Of a stretch of DNA of 64,000 nt, positions 11,062-22,157 are shown one piece after another. Within the stretch, counting starts at the first letter, position 1. Each line of letters opens with the position of its first letter. The translations under genes were made by a program, and so were the position numbers. This stretch comes from Rotaria macrura (Eukaryota; Rotifera; Eurotatoria; Philodinida; Philodinidae), in assembly GCA_900239685.1 (NCBI GenBank), contig OENT01000606.1, forward strand, positions 1 through 64,000, read 5' to 3'. A model generated the notes under the pieces. It ran no database searches, had not been told where the DNA came from, and saw only the letters and a program-made list of their open reading frames with translations.

Positions 11062-12826
11062 TATCTTTTATTAAGAAAGAGAAAACTGATAAGTTTTACT
11101 TTTATTTGCTTTTAATAATTTTTTCTTACCCAATTCTTTTGCGATCGAGCCATTGTAAATAATATGAATGATAGAAACAAATAAAAGATAGTGTAGGATA
11201 ATGAAAATATGTCTGCAAAGAGATAGAGTAAAGGAGAACACGAATAATAATAAAACAGAGTTTTCTTTGTGCATCTTGAATATCGTTTAATCCACTGAAA
11301 ACAAAGAAGAATGGAACAAAAACTTTACTTCTGCTGTTACTGATGCAGATTTTACGTATTATTGTGTCAGTTTTTTAAATTTTTTATTGATTCTTTTCTT
11401 TTCTATATTGTGAATATCCTTGAAATCTAATATTTTCCCACAATGTTTATCATGCAACAAGGATATTTTCTGCCTCAAGATTATGAATATATATATATAT
11501 ATATATACATAGTAGCATCTGTTAAATCATGAACGTATTGGTTTCTACATTAAAAATAGAAGAAAATTATGTTTTTTCTTGTCATAGTGTGTAACAAGAT
11601 AAGAGAGTGAAGGAAATTGGGATTAGATGGTACAATTGTTAACTTAATCTATGCTAAGTCACAGGCTCAGTGACACCATACACCCTTATCATAAATTATT
11701 AAAGTGATAATTGATAAAGATTTGTAGCCGAAAGTCAAATAAAACAAATCCAAGAATGAACCAATAAAAAGAAGGGCATTTTCTTTTGCTTTCGTCATAG
11801 GATTAAACTAAACAGTAGAATACAATGGAACAGCTACATGTGAACTCTCAAAAAATAACGATTCACAAGATCAGGAATCGATTCATTGGCTTTTTTAGAT
11901 TTCGTTTTAGAAACCATTTAGATCGATTTCAACATAACTAACACTTTGGTACTGTTTTCGTGTGTGTTAATGATTAAAGTCTCTGTTATTTTTAGCATTT
12001 TTTAAAGTACGACACTATCGATTTTTCTGAGGTACCCCTTTTCGAAACCTACTATCCATCTATACTTGGAGAACGATTAAAATTGATTGAAAATTATATC
12101 TAATTCATGAAGTAATTGATATCTAATCATTTTCTGAGCACTTCAAGAGAAAGTGAGAAAAATTAGTAAAAATAATTTGAATTACTAACCCCATAAAAGT
12201 ATGCTGAGATACTTTTTAATTGAGTGTTTTGATATTATCGAGAGAGAGCGAGTCACAATATCTCATCGTGAATTTTTTATCATTGATAACTCAAGGTTCT
12301 GTCAGTAAAATCATCCGAATAGGTTAAGTCGATGAAATGAAACTCTTTGCCAATTTTCACAATAGTAGTAAAAATTTAGATTTGTACAACTCATTTTCAA
12401 TTTTTAATTTAGTCGGCTGACTTCACGAAGGGCAAGAGTCGACTTAGTTATTATTTTCACATAAGTGAGTTGCCATGGTAAATTCTTTTCCTTCTCGACG
12501 CATGAATCACGATTCAAGTCAGGCGCACTTTTTCTGTGTGTGAATATCGTTTTCAATGGAAAAAACGTTTGGCACGATCCTCAGGACATGACAGGTGCAC
12601 ATCTGAAATCCATTTTTCAAAATTCTGTACCAGTCGGGAGATATAAGATAGGCAGAAAACTGAACAATTAGCAGCTGATACTTTCCTTATATGGTATCAG
12701 CTGATTCAGATTCATTAATTCTCACTTACTAAACAAACCATCATAGCAGAATGCGATTGAAAATCATTGTGATTTCCTCGGTGAGAGTGTTAGATTTTAA
12801 AATAGCAGATGTTATAGAAAGTCGTT
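11062..12826. other. Intergenic stretch with TA microsatellite
   Basis: No gene recognised. A TA dinucleotide run is at 11486-11507. The start of this stretch would hold the promoter of the reverse-strand MetE-like pseudogene. Confidence 0.4.
11486..11507. repeat. TA microsatellite
   Basis: Uninterrupted at-dinucleotide run of about 20 bases. Confidence 0.9.
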
Positions 12827-13220
12827 CACTCTAACAAAAAATGGTACACTATCGAATCCTTTTAAATGTAGCAGAATCTAGGAAACCTAAAATGGTTCTT
12901 CTCGTGAATGTATGGGCGGAACTTTTACTGTTGGAAAACCATTTTAAGATCTGAAGGACGAGAAATGAATGGTACAAAAAAGGCAGAACAATCTAGATTC
13001 GAGACAAATTGTGTATGTTTTGCTGCGAAATCTGTACTATTTGGTTTTGAACTTGAATGGCTCCATCATTTGGATGCCGAACCTTTTTTGTCTCGCAGAT
13101 TTTAAACTTGTTTTGTAGTAAAGGTTCAACCCATGTATCCACCGGAAGAACCATTTTAGATACCGTCGCTTCGGAAAAACTTTGACAGTTTTAGTAGTGT
13201 ACCTATTTTTTTAGAGAGTG
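12827..13220. mobile_element. MITE-like element with long imperfect terminal inverted repeats
   Basis: The ends pair: cactctaacaaaaaatgg at 12827 with the complement of the bases ending at 13220, both continuing into ggtacacta. After a more diverged stretch, a perfect 15-base pair follows (ctaaaatggttcttc at 12887-12901 against 13145-13159). Similarity continues inward through gaac(t/c)tttact. Total 394 bases, no coding capacity. No target-site duplication was recognised. The open frame at 12908-13105 lies inside and is a by-product. Confidence 0.7.
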
Positions 13221-15357
13221 CATAACCTAATAAATACGTAAACTATGAAAATAAAGATAATTAAACGAAATAATACTCTATTTTATGAGAACCACTCTGT
13301 TTGCAGAAAACAAGATCTTATAAATGATTCTCAGTCACGAGATATGTTGATAACTCAATCGTCTCTATAGTAAATTAGCTTAAAAAGATTCAAATTCTTT
13401 ATCACTTTGTTCACAAAAGCTCAACTTAATAGAGAGGTAATCTATGATTCAAAACAAAAGCACGTTGATGTCAATAATAGAATCAGCTGAGTCGGATTCA
13501 AAATCATTATATATTGCTTATATAAAACTTCATACAAAGCTATAGTTTCATCTTCTCTAATTTTTTCAATCATGATAACACTTGTTTGACAATAACTAGT
13601 TTATTTCCAAAAGGGACTTAACTAATGAATTGAATCATCTTTGAAATAACCAGTGCAATTCAATGAAAAAAAAGTGAGTCATTTGTGGGCTAGATTAAAA
13701 TGAACGCCCTGCCCTCAGTCAGTCGATATTCCAACCAGTGCATAGTATTGAATGGCATTCTAGTTAGAACTGCAGATGTAAATTGCATTTCTCGAATGAT
13801 ATGGCACGTTTGAGTTTCTTTTTCTGTGTCTGCAATGGTTTTCATTTCCAATAAACATACTCACGTTTTCAATCAAAACTACAAAATATCCTTGCATGTA
13901 CTCGAAGGCTATAAACATGCTAAATTGGTTATCAGAGGGTGTGTGTATGTGACTTATTAGGGTATGCAAAGAGGTTTAGCTTGATGTGGCTCTCAGTGAA
14001 CATGCTACGAAAGATTCTCAATCATATCCATATTCATACCCACATCTGACCCTCGTTCAAGTATCTTTTCGAATTGAATAAAAATGCAATGCGTAGTTAC
14101 GATAAGAATTCATATTATTTTTTGATTGCTTTTGTTTTTTCACGATCATAATGAAAACATATTGCTTTTCACTAACCATGTTTTGAATCTGCTATATATT
14201 CTTGATGTTGAAATATATTTCCAGAAATCTTGATAAACATTTGTTTTAGTTTCTAGTAAATTATGTATTATTCAAGTTGATTATTCAGACAGAATTTAAA
14301 AAACAATTGAAAATCAAATTGTAATTGAAAAAGGTTTTCCTTGAGCAAAAAGAGTTGACATGTTGTGAAATCATGCTACAGTTGTTGTTTATGATCAGAA
14401 TAAAGTGAAGCGGAAATTGATTATTTATTTATTGTATACAACAAATAATGTACATCAGATAACAGTGAGACAAGACATTATTAGCATTTCAATGAAAGCC
14501 TGAGTTCTATACATCGTAACGAAATAAATGTTTGGTTTTCAACAAAAAGGAGGCACATTTATCTGTCTACTAATATCAAAATTAATAAATTGAACATTTA
14601 GAAGGAGCATGACAACAAGGAATCGATTAAATTTGCTTGAATTTTAGTGTGTTCACAATTCTGTCACTACATGTATTTTGTTTTTCGTAATGCAGCTGTT
14701 CTCATAAAAGATGGATTTGTGAATGTAGATGTCGGTATTGAATAAGAAAACATCATACCTAAGCGCATACGCCACTTGTTATCTTTCCATAACATTTCAA
14801 TAATTACAATAGTTGAGTATCAACATACAGTTACGGCTAAGTGATAAGATCATCTACTTGTCACTTCAACAGGTCACATACACATATCTAGCGTGCCACC
14901 CTCATTCTTCTGATGAGCTGTGCAGATATGGAAATATTTTGTGGAAGTGAAGAAGAATTATACGTCTCTGTTAAGCATATCAGCATTATTTCTCTTCCTG
15001 TCATAATTGAGTTAAGGATTGGTTTCATAATTGTTTTGAAAACTTTGCGTGGTATACTTGAGAAGCACAACAAAAGAGGTAAGCACATAATCTCTAATTA
15101 TAATGAATGAATCATTGTTTAGTATCAGTTCAAATCTCTATATTCAAATCAAAAATTTAATAGACTACGAATGGTAGTCTGAGATTTTTCATGACGATAT
15201 TCGATACGTGAATTATATAAACCAATCATTTATTGTACCGCGAAAATGACAAATGATGACGATGAATATATAAAAGAACAAGTGACCTCCACAATCTAGA
15301 ATATTTTCAGTGAAAAGAAAAGTAAAACAATTCAATTGTAATATTGACAAACGAAAG
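13221..15357. other. Intergenic stretch
   Basis: No recognised gene or repeat. Overlapping opposite frames at 14888-15110 are chance. The last few hundred bases should contain the promoter and perhaps an untranslated or first exon of the following propeller gene: an acceptor-like ttttcag ends at 15310 and the frame is open from there. Confidence 0.4.
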
Positions 15358-16439
15358 ATGACAAATGTTCAACATATTTCTAAAGCATACGACATGGACG
15401 TGCAACATGTCAATCATACAAATCCGACTCCACTAATGTCTATTCGTATTCCTACGATGAAATCTCATCATGAACAATCTGCATCCGTAACATCGCCTAA
15501 CTCAATTTCCAATGATCGTATTTTATCAAAATTAACATGTAATAATCGCGTTGATATTTCTAAATTTCACTTTGCTCATGTCATTAAAGTTCCACATGGA
15601 ACAAATCTTATTGCATCTGACAATCAATCAACAACAGTATGCATTAATGCAATTGATAATATAATTCATCTTATTACACCTACAGGTTACTATATTCGAT
15701 CTTCGAGATGGTCCGAAACAGAACACAAGATAATGGATCTTGTTTGGTAATGGATAAATATCAACATACTTCTTTTCCTTTCTTGTTTATTGGTTGTTTT
15801 TCAATTAGGTGTGAAACAGAACAAGTTTATCTTGTTGCAACATCAAAAAGTCTCTATACATTTAAATGTGATTCTAATCAATTACTCTTAATTAAAAAAT
15901 CACTAGATTTTCATCATTATGATTCATCGACAGAGATTTTCCTTGCATGTAATTCTTATCGGCTTTATGTTTATGATCAATTGACTAAATATGTCAATGT
16001 TTATTCGCTACAATTCGTTCATTTACATACAAAACAATTGCCCGATTGTATTTTAAATAAACATATCGAAGTATTTTCGTGTTCTGATTCGTTTCTCGTT
16101 ATCTATTACAAAGATAATCCGAATAAACTTATTATATTAGATCCAATAACAATGTTTATTGCATATGAATTCGATGTATCATATAGAATTATTTCATCGA
16201 TAAGATGCTTCGATAATGAACATACATTCGCATTTATTGCTATTAAACAAAATGGAGAAACTCGTTTAGTTTTGTGTGATTTTGAAAATGACGATAATGA
16301 AAATAAAATGCACCAGATAATTGTTGAAAAAGCTATTGAACGTGATGAACAATATATTTATCTGTTACCGAATAGCCGAGATTTAATGATACTTAATGTA
16401 AATAGAGCTTGTGTTCAGTATTTGAAATATGGTTCCTAA
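15358..16439 (+). CDS. Beta-propeller-like protein, upstream member of a pair
   Basis: Two exons, 15358-15746 and 15809-16439, joined across a 62 bp intron (gtaatg...aattag) so that IMDLVW runs into CETEQVYLVATSK. About 339 residues from the ATG at 15358; the frame is open back to 15310, where an acceptor-like sequence could allow an earlier exon. After a low-complexity N-terminal region, the C-terminal 260 residues show repeated short beta-strand blocks (DLVWCETEQVYLVATSKSLY, STEIFLACNSYRLYVYD, RIISSIRCFDNEHTFAFIAI), typical of WD40/NHL-like propellers found in large numbers in bdelloids. The DLVWC block matches DIAWCPALECFLVLG in the next gene, which suggests tandem duplication. No RING, B-box or coiled coil is visible. 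Function unknown; the call rests on pattern, not on a named family. Confidence 0.65.
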
Positions 16440-16694
16440 TTAGATTGTTCTTTGTTTATTTTGAAATGTTATGTTTCTTTTTTTTTCGTTCGTTTCATTG
16501 AATTGTGTGATTATTGAAAGATATATGAATGTAGATGTTCTTCTTTTTTTGAAAGGAGGTTATTTTAATCAAGAATATGTAATGTTTATTAGTTCAAAAA
16601 ATTAAGTAAACATGAAGTTATTTAGTATGAAAATAGATTTGAAAGAGTTTCATTATATTTTAGATATCTACTGTTATATCTTCGTATATTCATT

Positions 16695-18779
16695 ATGGAT
16701 AATGAGTGAGTATATCTTTTATCTTATTGATATATTTCTTACTTTTTGTATATGATAGACTCTGTGATACTATTCAATCGTTGTCAATTTCATCGAACAC
16801 TTGTCGAATACATGCTCGAAAACAACTTGATTCCTGGTTGGATTCATCATTAACTTTACTTCGTGATGCTTATAATGAAAAATTGTCTGAAATCGATCAA
16901 TTATTTGATACATTAAATGAAGATTTAGAAGTTTATAAACAACGTCAACTAATGACAATCAAACGTCATAAAACTGATTTATTAGTTGAAGAAATCGAAC
17001 AATTACAAAAACAGCTACCAACACTAATTCAAGTATTATTCGATTAGATTCTGTCTCATTCATCATATTGATTGTTTGATTTAGATTAAAAATACTCCTG
17101 GTTCTGTTTACGATCTTGAAGTATGTCGTTCAACTAACATTGTTGATAGACCTACTGTTTGTTCAAAACTTCAACATTCGTTATTACGAACAGAGCCTGT
17201 ACAATCGTATCGGTTTTTATCAACTTGTCGTGCTATGGCATGTAATTCGAAACGTGATGAAATTCTTCTCTACGATAAGGATGAACTGATTTTATACAAT
17301 GTCGATGGAACTTTAGTGAGTATACATCATTGCTTAATAACCAATTCATGTTCATTTTTCATCAACTGAAATATATTTCGAAAGATTGAAAATCATCCAT
17401 CGATTGGTTTAGAAAAAAAATCAATTATATCTTCTTTTTGAAAATGTAGAACATTCTTAAATCATACGATTAGTGAGCATTTGTTAATCTCATGTCTAAA
17501 TTACTTCTATCGTAGCGATTGCAACTCTTTGATTACGTTTTAATAGTCTTTTTCAATAAAATGAATTTGCTGAGCATACTCTTAGAAAATATTGCTAATC
17601 AGAAATTTTAATAGAATGGCATTTTTGTTTGTTTGAACTTTTTTCATTCAATGAGAAAAGCAAGTAACATTGTTTTTGCTGTCAATTATATGAATTTAGG
17701 GTGGAAGTGTTTCATGGTCAACAATAGAAGATGGTTTTGTATCCGATATAGCGTGGTGTCCAGCACTTGAATGTTTTCTTGTTTTGGGTCGTATGGCTCT
17801 TTTATTATTTGATACACACTTGTATACATGTACTAGTGTAAATCAAGTTCGTGGTACTCAATCCCATTATCTTATTGCTTTAACGTATGTTGAACAAGAT
17901 CAAAGTGTATTTATATGCTGCAATCATCCGAAAGAAACCATTCGACAATATGATTCATTACCAGAATGGAACCTTAAAAAGACTTGGTCAAAAGATATTT
18001 TAGTTAATGAAGATGATGTTGGTAAATTATTTTTATTCGTCATATTTCTTTAGTTTACAGTGATCTACCCGGAACCATGGAATCGATAGATTTCAATTCA
18101 AAAAGAAAAAGATTCAAACTTTTAAACATTCTTCCATTTAAAGTCTATTCCTCAATCTGACTTTGTCTTCCTTTCATTCATTTCACCGTCGGAAACTAAA
18201 CACATTTTTATCATATTGCATCAATATTTCACTAATGGAAAGAACATAGTCCTATAATAGAATTTTTTCCTCAAGTATCAAATCAGAAAACGTTGTGTTA
18301 GCATTGGACAAGCACTTCACTCACGACGGATTATTATTCTAAACAAAAGATAGGTAGATTGGAATAAAAGTAACAGTAGCAATCTCATTGTTTCAGGTGT
18401 TCGATGTATTCGTGTTAGTCCATCGGGAACACAACTTGGCCTTGTTATTAAGAATAGAAGTGATCAATTTCGTGTTGGTCTTTACTCAATGGATTTAGCA
18501 CAAGTTCATGTTACAATTCCAATTAGTCCTACTTCCTCACTACTTAAAAGAAGCCGAACAATGGATTTTATGCTGTATTTAACGCCATTCATCGATGATC
18601 ATCTATGGTTAGTTGTTTACGGAAATGGAATTCATGAACATTCTCTGCTACTAATTAATGGTCAAACAGGAAAATCAGAAGTAATCACGGATGACTCTAT
18701 ACTCAATGTTTGTATGTTAGATGATCAGTATTTAATAGTTCGAAAGAAACAATCAACGTTAATCTATGATATTCAATAA
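16695..18779 (+). CDS. Coiled-coil plus beta-propeller protein (TRIM/NHL-like without RING)
   Basis: Five exons: 16695-16705, 16759-17032, 17085-17315, 17700-18021 and 18397-18779; they sum to 1221 bases, 406 residues. Introns are 53, 52, 384 and 375 bp. The start is a tiny exon (MDN plus two bases) that fits phase with the next. Residues about 20-95 are a helical, likely coiled-coil segment (AYNEKLSEIDQLFDTLNEDL, then VEEIEQLQKQLPTL). The remainder is beta-rich with propeller-like blades (DEILLYDKDELILYNVDG, SDIAWCPALECFLVLGRMAL, GVRCIRVSPSGTQLGLVIKN). The layout resembles the coiled coil and propeller of TRIM-NHL proteins, but no zinc-binding RING or B-box precedes it. It starts 255 bases after the previous gene's stop on the same strand. 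Partner and role unknown. Confidence 0.75.
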
Positions 18780-19242
18780 CGTAACATGATTGATTTATTT
18801 GTTTTAGTATATTTTTTTCTATTGGATGAAAAAAAAACTATTTGAAAGAAAAGTTAAATAAATAGAAGACTTTTCGAACGATGATAAATTAACGAAGAAA
18901 AAATTCTCAAATAATGAATAGGTTATTCTAAAGATAATTTTGAATCAGATTACTATAATGTTTATTTGAAAGAATCCTTGCTTATGAAATTCTCATGTTT
19001 CATTGTTTTTCTCTTAGGATTCAGTATGATTTCAAATATCTCGTTTATATTCATTCAACAGAAGAATAAGACCTGATTCTTTGAACTAAATTTAATACAA
19101 ACAAAATAACAGAGTCAAAACCTAAAATTAAAGTAACGATTATATGTTTTCTTTAATACGATTTGTTTTCGCTCCATTTCGACACATAACATGTTTGTAT
19201 CTTGATTATTATTGTCGTTCAATAATTTTGACACAATTTTTA
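18780..19242. other. Convergent 3' intergenic spacer
   Basis: AT-rich spacer between a plus-strand stop at 18779 and a minus-strand stop at 19243. Several aataaa/tttatt candidates for both poly(A) signals are present. Nothing else seen. Confidence 0.4.
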
Positions 19243-20112
19243 TCACTGGTACATTCTGATATTATCTTGGATGTAATATGGACCTGATCCTATTTCATAG
19301 ACGCACATCACTGGACAATGATCAGAAACTGAACATCCACCAGTACAAAGTAAATTTCTTAGAACATTAGCTAAAATGGGCCGTACATAATTATTGTGCA
19401 TTATCCAATCTAAAGTAGAATCACAAAGAATATCTTCGTGGGGTAAACTAGGACGCTGTGGATGAGTAGGAATGAGTGGTAATTTTAATGCACTAAAACA
19501 GTCAATAAAACCGGCGTCACGTAAAATACGTCGTGGATGAAAGTCTTCATTTAAATCTCCCATAAACAATACAGCTAAATGAGAATCATTAAATTTGAAT
19601 TGTAACTCTTTTAAAATTGTCACCGTATGTTGTGCTTGTTGTTTACGCAGATTAATATTCGTGGTCAGTTCATCTCTATGACCTTCCCATGTGAAATGTG
19701 CCGTTGCTACAAGAATTCGTTGAGTACTCATGTCATCGCATTGTTTTTTACCAGTGATAACTTGTTCAGGCGTATTTACTTCTAGAAGTACCCAAAAGAG
19801 CCGTCTCAATGGTTCCTTCATACCAATATCACTGATACCATACTCTATCATATTGAATAGAGTTGAATTCCAATAGATATTACTTTCGTGTTGCCAACCA
19901 TCAAAATCATCTTTAACGTATGCATGAATTGGCAAGGCTTCGACAATAACGTCATGAAATAATGGATGTAATTCTTGTGCACAAAGTAGATCAGGTGTAA
20001 ATGTTGACAAGCATTCAAACATAGGGAGACGACGTTGTGGCCAGTTGGCAGGATAGTTACCAGATTTCCACATGTTGAAAGTCATCACTGATATGCGGCG
20101 TTGCATCGTCAT
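19243..20112 (-). CDS. Endonuclease/exonuclease/phosphatase (EEP) family protein, single exon
   Basis: 289 residues from the ATG at 20112; the open frame extends to 20145 only by a TTG codon. All EEP landmarks are visible: MTFNMW (metal-site Asn) near residue 12, AQEL (catalytic Glu) near 47, TAHFTWEG, GDLNEDF (Asp and Asn of the active site) around 190, LDWIM, and SDHCPV near the C-terminus with the catalytic Asp-His pair. This superfamily hydrolyses phosphodiester or phosphomonoester bonds in substrates from nucleic acids to sphingomyelin and inositol phosphates, and the sequence does not say which. No signal peptide or membrane segment is visible, so a cytosolic or nuclear place is likely. 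No intron interrupts it. It is not closely similar to the other EEP gene at 25333-26517, which is of CCR4 type. Confidence 0.9.
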   Translation of the reverse strand: MTMQRRISVMTFNMWKSGNYPANWPQRRLPMFECLSTFTPDLLCAQELHPLFHDVIVEALPIHAYVKDDFDGWQHESNIYWNSTLFNMIEYGISDIGMKEPLRRLFWVLLEVNTPEQVITGKKQCDDMSTQRILVATAHFTWEGHRDELTTNINLRKQQAQHTVTILKELQFKFNDSHLAVLFMGDLNEDFHPRRILRDAGFIDCFSALKLPLIPTHPQRPSLPHEDILCDSTLDWIMHNNYVRPILANVLRNLLCTGGCSVSDHCPVMCVYEIGSGPYYIQDNIRMYQ

Positions 20113-20145
20113 AGTCGTCTCTTCAATTTGAAAAACAAAAGACAA

Positions 20146-21399
20146 GTGAGATAGGAGAATTGCAGATAGAAATTAAAATAGAGACATTAATGTTTCAGAA
20201 AATCAAAAAAGTTTCGTTCTTACAATGAGAACTGACTCACAACGAATCATTATTTGGCTGATATAAGAGAAATTATTTGCGTTATAGTGTCTAACTTTGT
20301 GCGCATGTGAATCGATATAGTGGAAACAAAAACTGCTCTAGGAGAAAAAGAACAAGCGTAAGTATCAACCTAATAAATACTGGCAAAGCTTTTCTTCTCT
20401 ATCAATATGTGAATATGAGTCAAAATACGTAAGTGAAATTTCGCAGATTTATTTCATTTAGAATACAATTGTCTGGTGAAACACGAGTATTTTTTTATTT
20501 CGCATTGATAGTAAGATAGTCTGAAGGATTCAAATTAAATTGATTCGATGCAAATGCATCTATGAAATCAAATACGAAAATTAATAGAATGAAGAAAACG
20601 TTTTGTGAAACAGAACTTCGTTGAAAAGTAAATACGCTTATGAAATATTCTTTATTTATTGAAAGTGATAAAAATCAAAATTAAATGCATTAAGCTGCTT
20701 CTGAAATATTTGACGAGTTATGCAATTATAGATCAGACGTATTTTCTAAACTATCAAGGTACTTATCTTTATAGAGATGAAATCTATTGAAACATTTCAA
20801 GTGACTACGCTTGAATGAAACAAAGTTGAACAAATTACCAATTATTGACCAAGGATATTGGTCTTCTAGTATTACACAAGATTCAAGTGTTATGGGCGAT
20901 GCTCGTCGACAATCAATATTCTCATCTATTGGCAATACGACTAGGAGTTGTTGAAAAGCATTAAAATCCGTAATTATTTCAAGAAACAGCAATGATTTAA
21001 TGGTAGTATGTTCACTCAGTAATACTATGCTTCCGAGTCAGTTCATTTTCGCACCGAACAAATTGCAATATTTTGAGTTAATTTCGAGAAAAGCATTGAT
21101 GAATAGAAAGTTATTAATTAAAATTTCTTAATTTTTTATTCTTAGTAAAATAATACCAAATAGATTCAAATGATTCACCACTAAAATGTTTGACTCAGAA
21201 ATTTGTTTCGTTTTGCACATAGGTTTATATCTAGATAGTCGTTCTTAGAATCGTTGATATAAAGATTTCGTTCAAGTCTTTCTCAATAGACATAGACATA
21301 AAACTTGATATAAATCTGATTTTCGATTACTATTATTATCTAGTTTGTATAAAATTTATTTATTTCCTGGTGAACATTTAGATAATGAAAATGTTTCGA
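20146..21399. other. Intergenic stretch with a doubtful open frame
   Basis: The reverse open frame at 20992-20726 (88 residues) has a composition like bdelloid F-box/leucine-rich fragments but no motif that can be named, and no start context. Otherwise nothing is recognised. The region should contain the promoter of the EEP gene. Confidence 0.35.
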
Positions 21400-22157
21400 T
21401 CACAATTTTATTCTCGGACTGCTTGATCGTTGCCGAATTTGAATTTTAGGTAAAACAGTATCGAAGAGAAACAGTTGATCGTTTTTGTCGTTGAGGTAAT
21501 CCATACCTTCCGTCATACGTTGAATGTACGAGGGAATTTCGTCTGGTGGTAGTTCATGTAATGGTACACCTTTGTTCCGTAGTTGCTCCTTTTGTTGTTC
21601 TGCTATGTATTCGATCTGAGCAAACGCTTGATTTCTTTGAATGTCTGATTGTTTTACAATTCTGTCATGTTCAGTATTAACTCGTTCTTTAGCCGAAGCC
21701 GACAAACGATCAACGATGTTCATTTTATCATTTAGAACATGTTGAGCAGCCTCTATTTGGAGAGCAACCAGAGCAACGTGTTTTTGGGCACATTCAATAC
21801 AGACATGCTTCGAGCAATGAAGGCACAACATGTGAGGCACCTTTTTACAATCTACACATTTTCGATCAGTGTTTTCGATCATGATATCACATTGAAGCAC
21901 TTTTGATGATGGCTAATTTTTAGTAAACAATATATGAAAAGCAATTCAGTTGTTAAACTCAGAATGCTATCAACAATCAATCGTCAAATTCATTACCTCC
22001 TCACACTTGGTTGAAGTTTCTTCAATCTTTTCTATTGGGCTGCTGATTGTGTCATATTTTTGTTGTGGTGTTTGTTTCACACTAGTTTGAATACTTTGAT
22101 CGTGGTAGGAATAGTAAGACGGGAGATTCAGACAGGTGCTTTCTTTTTTCGTAACGG
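21400..22157 (-). CDS. B-box-like zinc finger and coiled-coil protein, 5' exon missing
   Basis: Two exons on the reverse strand, 22157-21997 and 21912-21400, joined in phase 0 across an 84 bp intron. At least 224 residues. The upstream exon gives VTKKESTCLNLPSYYSYHDQ and a polar linker; the downstream exon carries a Cys/His cluster, CVDCKKVPHMLCLHC then CIECAQKH (C-x2-C, C-x2-C, C-x2-C, H), resembling a B-box zinc-binding domain, followed by about 90 residues of helical coiled coil (LNDKMNIVDRLSASAKERVN, then AFAQIEYIAEQQKEQ). No RING or C-terminal propeller is present; the protein ends QIRQRSSSPRIKL. Proteins with this opening (KESTC-LPSYY), B-box and coiled coil form a large family in bdelloid rotifers as I recall. 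The first exon, carrying the initiator Met and one base, lies upstream of 22165 and was not identified. Role unknown. Confidence 0.8.

Noticed and set aside
20113-20145. Longer N-terminus of the EEP protein at 19243
   Set aside because: Depends on a TTG start; the ATG at 20112 fits the family start just before the first strand.
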